Shown here one piece after another: positions 46,346 to 59,290 of a DNA stretch of 64,000 nt; positions within the stretch are counted from its first letter, which is position 1, and each line of letters begins with the position of its first letter. Below the pieces are notes generated by a model that was given only the letters and a program-made list of their open reading frames with translations, ran no database searches and was not told the DNA's origin. Origin of the DNA: Ascaris suum (lineage: Eukaryota; Nematoda; Chromadorea; Rhabditida; Ascarididae). Where the stretch lies: contig CM024188.1 of assembly GCA_013433145.1 (NCBI GenBank), positions 5,989,001 to 6,053,000 on the forward strand. The letters are read 5' to 3'. The position numbers and the translations under genes were made by a program.

Positions 46346-47028
46346 TTGAGGTCATTAGTAAGAGAATGACAGTGCTGACTAAAGACGCTTTGTTGTAGAA
46401 CACATCTAGGAAAAGCTGCGCAATTGTTTTTTCCAATTCATACTTCAACACTTCGCCCACATAAAAATTGCCCTGACCCACTTTAGCAATGAGCCGATGA
46501 CTCATATTTTCCTGTTTCAGGACTAGCCTTTCCTGATACACCAGACAAAGCTTTTGCACTTTGAGTATACACAATTTCGGTTTGTACTTGCGTACACCAG
46601 CTACCAAAGCAAGAAACAAGCTGTGACATCCACGGGAGCGAAACTAAACTATGCAGTGTTCAGAAAATCGTTTCGGGTCAGATGATCTAGTATCGCATCA
46701 CAAACAAGTATCTCATAGACGTTACGAACCGGGAAGTTAGACTAGTTGGAGTTTTTGATGAAGTAGCAGGTAGTTTTTTCAGCAAGGGTTAGGTGAAGGG
46801 ACACTTCCCATATAGAGGAAAAGGTGAACGAGAAGTTAGCATAGAAAAACTTTCCTGACCATGAAGTTATTTTTGTGATGCGTTTGGAAGGAGAGCTGGC
46901 ATGCCGCCTAGCGTGACTGAAACATTGTTACGGAATTTTTGAATAGCCTTGAGAAACAAGCCAGCAGTGACATCTCGCGTTTGTACAAGACAAAATTTTG
47001 TCAAGACAAAATTAAATTTCGAAAATTT

Positions 47029-47402
47029 CAAATTCAAAGCTTTTAAGTATCGGTTTTGGAGGAAGTTAACAAGTGTAACAATATTTACTTACAATCTGAA
47101 AAAATTTACTTGCTAGCGAGTCGATGTAACCTGGTTCCTTATGATCGGAAAATTGAAGTTTGTTTCACCGATTACAATGATTGCACAACCTATTCTAGAC
47201 GACTGAAAACTGAAAAACCACATCGAGAAATTTTGGTGACGACGAGTGCAAGGTGAAACAGTTCGCAGCTGAAGTATGTGAACGTAGCAATAGCCTCACA
47301 TCATACACTATTTACGAGTACAGTCCACTTAGCCTTCTTTGTGATTTATATCAGCTCTGTCGTCATATCAAAATATTTGACAAATTGGAAGGCTGGCTTT
47401 AA
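47029..47402 (+). pseudogene. Frameshifted coding-like fragment, unidentified
   Basis: The frame is open to 47,256 with protein-like content (NKCNNIYLQSEKIYLLASRC, RRLKTEKPHREILVTTSAR). The adjacent frame then takes over from 47,250 (VKQFAAEVCERSNSL, YQLCRHIKIFDKLEGWL) to TAA at 47,400. The change of frame inside what looks like one protein indicates a frameshifted relic. An intron is possible, but no donor/acceptor pair is apparent at the switch. No family was recognised. Confidence 0.25.
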
Positions 47403-50400
47403 GGCAGATTTCCGGAATGACCACAACATTCTGCTCTCTTTCAGTTAAAAAAACTTGCACTTCTGGAAATTTTTTCACTATACTATGTGCCATTGAAACA
47501 AATACAAGGAAGGATCCTTTTGGGCTGCACCTTGCACACTGAGGCTGTTTATGTGCTAGTTGTCGAGAGCGTTCAAGCTGCTCGAGAAATGGAGCGAATG
47601 CATTAATGCGAAGGCTCTGTTTGAAAGGAGAATGTGTTCATGATGCCATCACAATAGCTCGCCTTCCTCGTCGCTGATACGAGAGATTTATGATGCAAAT
47701 TATCCAAGTGCGCTTCACCAGCTTTCTCCTGCAGTTATTTCTGCATTTGTAATCAACAACTAATGCAACTGACATACTCAGTTTTTTGATCGAGCTTCCT
47801 TTTCTCATATTAGCTGTCAAAAGCGCGCTTCGGATGGGACGGGAGAATAAAGCCACCCATAAGACTAGAATGATCTTTTGACACTATAGCTGGCTTGGAA
47901 ACCAACTATGTTGCGCCAACAGTATTCCCGAAAATAACTTCATCTAGTCGATGATTCATCTCTTCATGCGGCCCAATACTGAAGACTCCTTAGGAGTAAC
48001 GTCCACATCGAACTCTTCGAAGATTTCGTTGACCGCTGTTGTTGAATGCGACGCCATCTCGGCCAGTGCGAGTGACAGATCCCCCAACTCTGGGAACCAT
48101 GACCGATGATTGGCGCTTTTCCTCTTCCTCAGATGCCAGTAAAGTAGCTGTAGAAGTCGATGGCTAGCGGCTACCGATTTCAGTCAGCACTTCTTTATGA
48201 AGTTTCCTGTTGAATATTTGCTGTTACATCGTAAGTATCTGACTCTGCACTACTACCGCCTGCTCCGAGTACCCTCCCGTGACATGTCCAGAAAACCAAA
48301 CCATCATCACCAGTGAACTGTCGGGGAGCAAAGGACGTGCGGAAACGTCCGAGTGTTTCTTTAATAATATAAGGATATGGAAGGAATAATGATGGCTCCC
48401 CCTTGTCCAAGCTTCACAGCCTATTCCTAGTTACTGCACTAACAACAACTCGTTTTAGCAGCAGCACTGCGCCAAGCATTGATTATGTTGAGGCGCGATT
48501 CTTAAAGTTTTTTAGAACTTGCGGCTGCTACCGCTGTTTGACGGAAACAGGCTCTTGCTCCGTCTCGGAGCGCGACATCTCTGCCCCTTGATTCAGATAA
48601 TGAGCATCGGCCACTGAAAGGACATCACTTCTGTGACATATCCTGCCTCATATCGGATAGCGATATTGATGACAGCAGTATCGTGAGAACTCTTTGTTCT
48701 CAACTGTAGTATACTCATGTCAATGCTTCGTAAAGAAGTTTGATGTAAGACAATTTCCCCCAAGAAAAGCGCTCATCCAAAGGTGTCGGCCGCCTCTGTC
48801 CTTTACAATATTTGGCTGAGATGGCGCTGCATCGCGCTAACCGGAACCCAACTTGGATCGGAAAAACGCGCAAACTAATGAGCGGACAAAGTTTTACCCC
48901 GTGGTGAGTCATCATCCTTTCCGCTCTCGAAAACAAAGGTGGTCCCGTCCATTCACGGAGAGGGGGACCAGAAACATCCTGATTAGTGGGGATCGAAGCC
49001 GCTGACATCAGACGATTCCGAACGTATAGCATTACAGGCGTCTAGATGAAGTGTCTCTGTGCATCAGAACTGACGACTCCTTTCATGCAGAACAACACAG
49101 GACATAGTACACACAAATATTCTCTGAATACTATTGATAACGTCCTTAAAAATGCGAATATATCAAGCATTAGTATCATCTCAAATATAAACAACATGCA
49201 AATGTGTAAAAAAAAATGTTGCAGTCAATAGCAGCAATATTTCGCCAACACAAATGGCGAAGCAAAATGCAAATGAAAAACAAGAACATACGTCAAAAAT
49301 AACGGCCCGTACGATCAAAGAAGCTATGAGTTGCAATTCTTTACCCTTACTCTCCTACCACTCCCCCCCCCCCTCCCCACCCCCGCTGCACGTACCACTT
49401 CAGAAAAAAAGCGGGCAGAAACCGCAAAATTAATTCTAGAACAAACGATACAATCCCGTTAAGCGAACGGTGCCATTTGATAGATGGAAAGGCAAAATGA
49501 CAAATGATGGAAGGCACAGAATAAGTTATATCAATGAATAATTCATATGCGTAGGCAAGAACTCTTCATGAAGCATTCAAAGCTGCACTCTCTGAACAAA
49601 AAATTACAACTATTTTTGCAAATATATTGCAGCAAATAAATATGCGTTCTCCGAAGAAAATGCCATTCTCAAGGAAAAAAATTTTGTTTAGCCAATGCCG
49701 ATCGTTTCTTTTATATATGTACCGAAAAATGTATCACTTCATCACCAATCAGTTTTCAAAATCGTTGACTTATTTCCCTGTAATAACCCTTGCCGAATCA
49801 CTCAACCTTAGTGTTCCTTGTGCTCGTCTCAACGCTAAGGCTAAAAAAAGAATAAAGGTAAAAAGTTCGTCACATCAACGAAAAAATAGCTTGATTAAGC
49901 ATGAATTTGGTCATCGTTCGGCAGCAATTACTCAAGTTGTGGTGAGCACCTCGGAGACACATAATGAGCTAAATATACAGTTAAACGAAATAAGATGAAA
50001 TAAAAAGTGAACATGAGAGACGCCCGCCGATCAATTGCAAACTGAAGCACAATATATCACAAGAATAAGTTCTCATCAATGAGATTCCATACAAAAAACA
50101 CAGTCCGGGAGAAGATCACTGTCTAAAGTGGACAAAAAGGCCTGCAATTCGCGTCCACATTACTCATTCGTCTCGTTTCTGCGATCAGTACAATATCAAA
50201 TGGAAGCGTCCGTTCGCAGATACACAAACATAAGCCCATGATCCTTAAGTCGAGCCAAAATAAATAAAGCTCACGATCCCCAAGTTAGGCCTGGTAGCGC
50301 AATACTGCAACGACTTACCGGTTGTCAAAGCATAAATGCCTACATTGTCACCAATAACTTATCACTGTTAAGAGAACAATCCAAAATGTGGAATGGTGGA

Positions 50401-50776
50401 ATTAATGTCTTCCACCTTAAAGTTCGCCTTAAAATTTCTGTTCGAATCGCCATATGAAACAACAGATATGCGTTACTTCTTTATACTAAAGCAAACCTGA
50501 AATGTTCTTCGAAGAAAAATAACTAAGAATTCATCTCCGTAGAACAGAGGTCATTAAATTACAGTTGCATGAAGACTTCCCTGCATGATCACTTCCTCCT
50601 GTATTTGTTCTGCAGTATAATAATAATCCTAATAATAATAATCCTCCCCTCTTATTCCACCTCCGAAGCGAATCAAACTGAGTCGATAGGGTTTTACGAA
50701 TAAAGCAAGGTTTTAAATACAATGAATGTCTCTTCACCCGAACGAAGCCAACAAGAACGTGAACTAAAAGTCCATC
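47403..50776. other. Intergenic stretch, no gene recognised
   Basis: Open frames at 48,195-48,410 (-), 48,715-49,032 (-) and 49,627-49,998 (+) are isolated and lack splice context or family motifs. There is a C-run at 49,363-49,373. The part just below 50,777 is the expected 3' untranslated region of the minus-strand zinc-finger gene. I did not find a clear minus-strand AATAAA close to its stop. Confidence 0.5.
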
Positions 50777-53700
50777 TTAACATGGTTTCCCATTGCGGAA
50801 CGTCAGGTTCGTACACTCGAGCAGATTCTCCATAAGAAGCTTCACAGCCGGCAACGACTCCGGTCCTTTATGCAGCAAGCCCAAAGCAGCGACTGCACGC
50901 TCCTACAATCAAAACAGCTATTGCCAGCTTTAAAATAAGGTGAGCCCAAAAAAGTTTAACGTTCCGATGCAACCTGGAAATGGGTCACTTGTTAAATGAG
51001 ACATAGATAATGGACCTCTGATATCTAGGAAAAGAAAGCAAGCTTGCGGAACGAAGCAAAAATGTATCGAGAAACTGGCGTGTGTTAATTAAAGAGTTTC
51101 AGAAAACACACACATCAGCGCAAACGACAGAAAGAGAAGCAAAGTGAAGAAAAATGAAAGCGTTACTTCGATCTATATATGCCTATGTGACATATCAGAA
51201 AGTTTATGCATTCAAGATGAACTTAATGCGCATAAAAAACGCCTAATGAGATGGGAATAACACTGCACTGACCTGGCATTCAAGCAGCTTGCCTTCGAAG
51301 GTTTCAATGTGATGCCTGAGATCTCTTTGGTCACGCTCATACTGACGAACGGTGGATTGCAAACTGCTGACCTGCTCATCAAGTCGACCAATTTTTGCCT
51401 CATGACTCGTTACCTTCGATTCCAGAAAACGGTTTCTTGTCTCTGACATCCCTAACTTCGCTTTTATTACCTAAACAGAAGCATTTGAAAAATGCTATTA
51501 TGAGAAAATCAATGGGATATGAAAGGATTGAAAAAGAATCGCCTGTGAAAGTGCCGTACTTAATGGAAGCACAAATAAAGTTTAGCCGTGATATTGGAAC
51601 TCTTATTCGTCTTTTCAATGCATCGAAGTGAATGCCGAGCGGACAGCTGGCGAATACGATCGAAACAGCATTGCCGCCTTAAGAAAATGTGTATAAAAAC
51701 CGAATATGGCGACGAAACCAAACATATTCATACCTGACAATCGAAGCACTTCTGTGGACTCGCCGATACGTCAACACCGCTTGGGGCACTGCTGCCGCTT
51801 GTATGCGAGTCTGAGACGGTCGGCGAAGGCTGTTCTGTGTTGGCGCACATCGACTGCGCCTCCTCAGCTTTTTCCTCACCATCCGTAGCGCTCAGCTTTC
51901 GTGCTGGTCCCAGATATTCCTGAACAGTATATAAAACATCTTCCGTTGATAACTGTGCAAGATTTGCACTGCCCTCAAACTCTCATTCTTAGCTACCGTA
52001 TGTGCTGCATAATTGGGTATGCCATTCAAATCTATTGCAACCACTCGATTTTGCGTTCCAATGCCAAAATATGCTAACACCACATTTCATGCAACTGAGA
52101 GTATCTTCACGTTATCCTTTCACCATTATAAATTAAATAACCATACTTTCACAGCCGGTAGAAAGGACACAAGAGCGGGAACAAGTGATGAAAGAATACT
52201 ACGGAATAGGTGGAGGAAACAATTCGGAAGTCGAAATACGAACCCATTTGCGCAACAAGATTCGCTCACTCAAGGAAAGGATCGCACAGCACGTGCACGA
52301 CCCATGAAATTTAATTTCTCATCAGTACACATCCATACGCCTGATTACATATCCCACTGCATTTCTTGGAACGATGAGGAAAATTTTCGTAAGGAACTAA
52401 AAAAAAATGATAACAATTCCTAAACGAATCCTATCAAAACAGAATTCGACCCAATAATTCATACTTCTTCTTCCTCGTCGGCTGTTATGAACGCTGCTGA
52501 TGCCTTCAGATAACTTGCCAGCTGCTGAGGCTTGCTCGCTTTGCGTTTGTTTCGATTACAATTGACAACGCTTAGACCTTTCTTCTCCAACAGGCTGTCC
52601 AAAGAGCTGCCGTTTGTGGATGGTTTCGCTTCCTGAATTCAAGCCAAAAACTACAGAGGAGAATAAAAATGCATAAAACTATTATTTTCATGCAAGTGTC
52701 AGTACCAGACTTGTTCCCATATTGATTTACAGAGTAAAAACGAAAAACAAGTAAACACAAATATACAGATGGGAAGAACAAAAATTTGTGTGGCGATACA
52801 AATAAAACAAATGCCACTCGATCAACATCAGCATCACTCTACAAATCAAACGATGGCGATTAGGTCGTAATTAATGAAGAAATATATGACTGTGGAACGG
52901 AATGATATAATGAAGCATAAATATTCACTCAGGATATTAGAATAACTTACAGGAGAGCGCGTAGTGACTTTGTGACTTTCGATCGATTCATCGTGCATCG
53001 ACTCGGTGGTCTCGTCCATTGTGTTGATTTCAAGTGCACTATCCACCTCATCTTCTTCTTTCATTTCCATTTTCACACCATTGTTTGAGTGATTCCCCGT
53101 CTCTTCCGCTTGCAAGTTCAGCGATTCAGCATTACCGCCTGCAATCAGCAACGATTTTTTTACTTACTACACCCACTAATGCAATGAGGAATATAAGCTG
53201 AATTCTGATGACGGCTGCTAACGATGCGAAGCCAACTTCTTGTAGAGGAAATGACTTCGGCGAGGGGAAGGCGGTTGCAGAGAAAAAAAGGATACAATTA
53301 AAGCTCATATTTTAAGACTAAGCAGTGTTCGAGCGTCATTAATTCATTTCGAGCTTCCCATTAAGCCGCATTAAATTTTGGGCCACACTCTGCAGTCATA
53401 ACCCTTCAATGACAAGCTTGAGCTGCTGAGATCACGCTCCTTCTTAGAAACAAAAACCGGAACTCTACCAGTCGCATGGCAAGAATCATAACAACAATAG
53501 GATGACTGCTCATGCAAAAAACTATACCACTCAGAAGCTGAGCTTGGATGCTGGCCAAGTTGAGCTGATTAGCGAAAGGATTGTTGGCAAGCCATGCTGC
53601 TAGCCAATGGCTCTGACCATTTGTCTCGGCACCCGTTTGTGGTAAGAGAGAATCCGCCTAAAACAAATCACCTCATTCGTATCTTTTAATCACGACCCCA

Positions 53701-56700
53701 TCTTCCTCCACGACACATTATATCACCTCAACTTCAAAATCGCTAGCTACCTCAGAAGGTTGTGCATTTTCCCGATACCCTTAAGGACAACGATCGTATT
53801 GAGACGATATATTTGTTTATTTGCGAACGCAACGAGAAATTAGCAAACTGCGCGAAGAATGAGAAAACAAGCGAAGCTTATGCAAACACATGCAAGCACA
53901 CCTAGACACAGCCCTCATCCACGCTCGTATTACGGTAGTCATTGCAACCCTCTTCGTCGACGAATCCCACATGTATCGAACAAAATATAAACAGAATCCA
54001 CTACAATTTCTAAGCTTCATACTTATTTGCTTCAAATACATAACTTCGATATATTTGAAAAACAAAAACGACGGCCCAGAACTGTTACTTGTGCTGGCGC
54101 AACAGGCAGAAAAAATCAAAACGCAATAAAAGACCAGTAAAAATGACCGGTGGTCACTAGCTTTTCTCTCCTTCACCGAGCCGGACGCAACTCAAAAGCA
54201 GAAACTTTTTTGAAAGGCAGAAAATTTTAAAAGCTGAGAGAACACCTACCCGTCGACGAGTCGAAGGGACACGCCCTGGCAATGATTATCCTTTCTTTCT
54301 CTATTCAACTTTATGAAATTTTATTAGCTGTTCTTAAGTGGCATCGTTGCTACCAGGCTCAGCATTTCTGAACAATGATGGGCACTTAGAATGGTCAATT
54401 TGAAATGTACGGTGTGCTAGATATCACGCTGCCTGAAAACCTAAAACTGCAAGCAGCAGGACTGATGGCAAACAACTGTCAAACTAACTTTGGATCGAAG
54501 TTTTGTAAACAATGCGTCTGCGCTGCCCAGAGCCGGGAAGATAGAGCCATTGAGGAGATTGTTGCTCAAGAGCGGTGCCTTAATCGGCGATCCCTCAACC
54601 GACGGTGAGATACTATCACGACCTTCTTGCGGGCTCGACGACGGACTCTCATCCAACTCGTGAGGTGACATTTCACCGACAACTACAACCACATTCGCTT
54701 TAAACATGTCAACGGCGAATTAAAACAGCGGCAAATAGGAAGGGAAAAAATGACAGCTGAATATTCTATAACCCATTGCTAGAGAGGAAATTAATTAGGC
54801 ATCTGAGCCCAAAAATTAAATTTCTGGCGTATAGCAAACACAAATTTACAGAAAACATAAAGTGATATGAATTCTCAAGACAGTTTGCAACGACTATACC
54901 CCAGATTGATCCAAATCGTTTCCATGCCATTTATGTCAAACTCGTTCCTTAATGTGTTGCGTTTTGTAGAGTTCTTACTGTAAAAGTTTCGGCGCCTCCA
55001 TGTGATAACACTGCCCCAGTGAACATTTCAGGTCGAATAATAGACATCCATCAAAAGATGTTCCATTAGCTGCCTGAACAAACAGTCAAAAAGAAAGTAC
55101 CTCCGGCCATACCAGGTCCCTCGGTTGAGCTTCTTGCGAGCACCGATACATCTCCGGGGGTTCCATTGCGTAGCATACTCTGCATGTGAATATGCAGACT
55201 GGTTTTGTCTGGGAATGCCCAATTGCAACATCTGCACATAAACATACGCGAGATCGAGTGGATACGAAACATATGAGAACGGAGCGTTTCATTGCCTGAA
55301 AAGGATTCATTTCGATCTCCAAAAATGTTATACAACAATACGAATGTTTCACAATGCGGCTCTAACCACTGTTTACAGTTTCAAGCGCTTTCAACCATCA
55401 CACTTAAATCTTAATAAATAACTGTTGAGCTGAGTAGATAATCTTAACAGATAGTTGAGAAAACTGCAGAAGACGGAAATCGCATCTTCTTACAATCTGC
55501 GCCCAGCGTTATTTTTTCTTCCGCATTTCAATGCACCTTTTCTTCCCTCGAGAGGAAATCACGATAGCGAGGTTTGCGTCATATAATGAGAACGTTAAAT
55601 TAACATACAGATCACATACTACATCTGAGCGCATCATAAAAAAACAGCGAATTCATCATGCTAAAAAAAGATAATCATTTTATTTAATATTCGCTGCAAA
55701 GCGCCTCTTTAGCGCTGTTATTTGCTTCGTTGCAATCCTATGCAGAAGATGTCCCCTGTAGTAATCTCAACAGCGAACTACCTATACATGCGTTTTTTTA
55801 ATGCTAAGGGATCAATTTCCTTCTCTATCCAGTGGTCCACGTGGGCGTTTCACATCTTCCTGTGTTGGAAGGTCACATTTCCTTGCGAGGATTATTCAAC
55901 CTTCTGAAGAGCATAACACCCTTTTACATTAAAACTGATGAGTCATTCAAAGAAAAACCTGCACAGAAACAATGCGTTGCGCAAAATTGGTTTGCGTGTT
56001 TGATCATTACTGATCAGTTATACAGAAGAAAAATATCTCTTAGCTCATCAATGGTGGCACTATCGATCTCACTATGTTACATACGACTATATCTTCAAAT
56101 ACTGCTCACTTTTACTCCATTTCTAAGCCAGAAAATACTGACAGGAAATATCTATTTATCGATGAGTTGCATAAAAATTCCAGCTATTACTTCGAAAGGG
56201 GCTCCTTATCGAACGTCTGCATAGTGAGAACTTGTAGAAAGGTAAATAACCCCCTTTGTGGATGGTCAGTTCCGCCATCCTGTTTGTTTTGTAGCTTTGG
56301 AGATTCGTGACAGCTCGAATGAGTGCAAATGCACAAAAGAGAGAAAATGAGGTCGCCCGTGAGCTGAGTCGCGCAGCGGTAGAGAGTAAGACGAATATCG
56401 GACTAAAGAGAGGGCGAGAAAGCATAAGGAGAGAAAACACAAAGTTTGGCCGAGTGACCGTAATCAGAAGAAGCGGTGGACGTCGTTGGTGCCTAAACAA
56501 GGTGCGAGGGATAAACGAAGTGCTCCAACCAGTTGGAGGCGTCATGCAATAAAGCCGAAAGTGTGTCAGTGGCTTTGCAGCGGGTCGAGTCTCGTCTTTG
56601 GAAAGATCTTTACGCGTGGCCGATGACCGATATACGACGTATCTAGTGGACCACGGTGGCTGACTACATACCATTGTCGCGGCTGGCTCTATCACCGCCG

Positions 56701-59290
56701 CCAAACAAGAGAAGACGCCAAACGCGAGTGACACGTCCAACCGATTTGGACGTGCTCACAAAAGCTGCACCACTTAGAGCAACATCCCCTTGTTCGTTAA
56801 TATTATTTTTCACAAGTCCCACTCCATCCATGCAAAACAACGAAGAAATAAAGCGAAGCTCGTGAATTTCGGGAAGAAAATGAACAGCACTCTATAGCTA
56901 AAACAATGAAAGCAGAGCAAAGAACCACTAGAGAATTTTTAGTGTCGAATAGTGCGTTCGAATTCAATACTGGTATTCTACGACTCGAGAAGGAAGAAGG
57001 CGACCACTTCCTCGTCTTCATCTCCTTTATTGATGCTTTCAACTGTAAAGAATTGCTTTGTCGCATAACTTCCGCCCTTCGATTAAAGAAGTTTTTCGTT
57101 AAAACGTTTCGCGCAGAGCAAGCATTAATGTGAATGATTCACCACAACGAAAACATTTCTCTTCAGCGAGCCTCAGCGAATCAAGAAATGCTTGCGGAAG
57201 TTTTTAATGCTCTTCCTTTTAACAGACATATACCCCACAGAGCGTAAATTACAAGCACAGTGGAGGAAGCGATTTCCGTTCAACAAAACATTCTTAAAGC
57301 AGAAACTTCGACAGTCTGTCGCCATAAACAACACCATACCTTCTCACCAGGAGAAAGCAGAAACTTCGATAGTCTGTTAGACTGCATGCAGTTCAACCAC
57401 AACTGACTAAAGAATGAGACTGCAAGATGTGTCCTATCATCGTGTTATCATTATCAGTAAGCAGATGCTGTGCTGTGGGGAATGTTTGGTTTCTCGTAAG
57501 GCGCAACAGTAGGCTGGCTTCGGTTTGAATGGAATGCTCGGGTGACAACTATGTGACGGTCCCAAATTGCATTGCTGAAAAAGCAAGGCAAAGCGGCGAG
57601 GGGGAGGTGAGCTGGCATGAGCGGAGGGCGCTGTCGCTCGCCGAATGCAGCCACGCAAGCGGTGACGACGAACTGTTAGCGAAGGCTGGCACAGCGTGCC
57701 CCGGCTGGCGGCATCAACGTGAAAAAGCACCTCGCTACCGTCACCAGTCGAGGCCAGCGGCGCGCTTTAAGCAACCCACACGGCGACGCCACTCGAGAGA
57801 GGCAATCTTGTTCAAACTTGGCGCTCTCTAAAGCACCAACATCGAGACGAGCACACAGCACCAAAAAGGTGTGCATGGGACGGAGGATCAGACAAGCAAA
57901 CGAGCAAATTCGCTAAGCCAATGCATTACAGTCAAATGAAAGCACCTTTACCTGCTGCCGCTTTACCGTTGACGGTGAGAGCGAAATGCGGTTATACTGT
58001 TTACGAGAAGCAATTACCAAAACTTCAGCACGGACCTCTGCTGTAATACCTACGCTTCTGCAATTTCTATTCTACAAAACTAAAAATGCATATCAGGCTT
58101 GAACGGTGAACTGAAAAATCAACTGCTTCAGAAAAACGTTCATTCCAACAAAAAAAAAAACGTCTTTTATGTTTCATTTTGACTGAGTATGAGATTCTCC
58201 TCAGGTTCTTCTCTTCTTCCTCGAGGAAAAGTGAGACACATTACAGCAGTTTGGCGCTTGCTCATCGGAACCTATTAGAGGCATAAAGGTGAAAAAAGAG
58301 ACCCTGAAAGAACTTCCAAATAACCGTTTTTGTTATCATTTTGTTCAGATTGCACCCAGACACCTGTCTCTCGCCCATATCGTGTTCGCATACCTGTCTT
58401 ACGTCTGTATCTCACAGAAGTTATCGCATAAAGTAATTGATTGTCGGTCATTACACTTGTCTGTTTCAAGGCATGAGGCACAAACGCCGACTGCTTTCAC
58501 GTTTTACTGTAGCTGTATGGATCATTGTAAGCTGTAGCATTAGCAAGCAGACATCAAGCTGCACGGGTAGTAGGTATGTAGCTGCTAAAGCATGATCGAT
58601 AGCACAAAGAAAACCGGTTCTAGAGGTAAGTGCGAGCATGCTTTACAGCGTCGTGCTCGTTAGAAGTAAGCCCCACAAGTGTCAGGATTACAACGAATTC
58701 AATCGATTTGCTCGTCGCTTCACCTTTCATTCCAAAATAACAAAAGTACAGCAAAGAGCAGCAAGGCCTTCATCACGCCCGACTTTTTGCTCATGTGCGC
58801 TTGTTCCTGTTGCCTCTTCAGAACAAACACCTCGGCCTATGACAGAAATTCACTGCACATGAGGATGTGAGCTGTAACACGCGTTAGTGTTAGCGACAAA
58901 TTCATTAAAACTGCAGTTACAACTGAAATCTACAGCTGTCTACAAGGAATCACAAAAACTTCATAAAACTGCATGCAGCAAACCAGGTCCGATTTCAGTC
59001 AAAATTATTACGTCTGTCTAAATAAAATGAAAAGAAATTCCTAACATCGACGCTGCTACGAAGAAAAGCGAGATCCACGTGTAACTCTTGGTTCACTGTC
59101 CAAGCTTTCAACATTAGCGCTCTCTCCAGGTTTTTTTGGTACTAAACTTTAAGAGACAGAAACAACTTACTAGAGATTTCCTGATTGCACTGCGTACAAG
59201 TGTAGCTTTTGAAGTGGGCCTGCATACGATGTCGACTTAGCGACGACGAATGACAAAATACTTTGCCGCATACTGAACACGGGAACTGCC
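50777..59290 (-). CDS. C2H2 zinc-finger protein with C-terminal coiled coil (9 exons; N-terminus missing)
   Basis: Probably a nuclear regulator. Exons, in transcript order: 59290-59171, 55295-55101, 54697-54489 (or 54682-54489), 53657-53528, 53138-52951, 52632-52465, 51919-51734, 51470-51273, 50902-50777. Every junction is phase-compatible, giving about 505 codons plus TAA. Finger 1 is CSVCGKVFCHSSSLSRHRMQ-AH (C-x2-C-x12-H-x4-H). Finger 2 spans the 3.9-kb intron (CTQCNQEIS joined to SNETLRSHMFRIH), also C-x2-C-x12-H-x4-H. A third, CRCCNWAFPDKTSLHIH, has lost its last His. The middle is Ser/Pro/Glu-rich and acidic (MKEEDEVDSALE), suiting an activation or interaction region. The exon at 51.3-51.5 kb forms a heptad-like coiled coil (FLESKVTSHEAKIGRLDEQV...). 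The end is NLTFRNGKPC. The first recognised exon enters in phase 1, so at least one upstream exon is missing. I do not recognise the orthologue. Confidence 0.85.
55296..59170 (-). other. Large intron splitting zinc finger 2, with GC-rich stop-poor islands
   Basis: This 3.9-kb intron separates the two halves of finger 2. Within it, 56,240-56,740 and 57,480-57,910 are GC-rich and unusually free of stops on both strands (a 194-codon minus-strand frame at 56,740-56,156; a 100-codon plus-strand frame at 57,529-57,831). I found no phase-compatible exon here. A small open segment ending in a fair donor near 57,951 (RISLSPSTVKRQQ) is phase 0, whereas the flanking exons join in phase 1. The islands could be intronic regulatory DNA, an alternative first exon, or part of another gene. 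Confidence 0.4.

Noticed and set aside
56156..56740. 194-codon minus-strand open frame as a stand-alone gene
   Set aside because: It lies in the intron of the zinc-finger gene, has no recognised motif, Ser/Arg/Leu-biased composition and open frames on the opposite strand. It is kept only as part of an unexplained GC-rich island.
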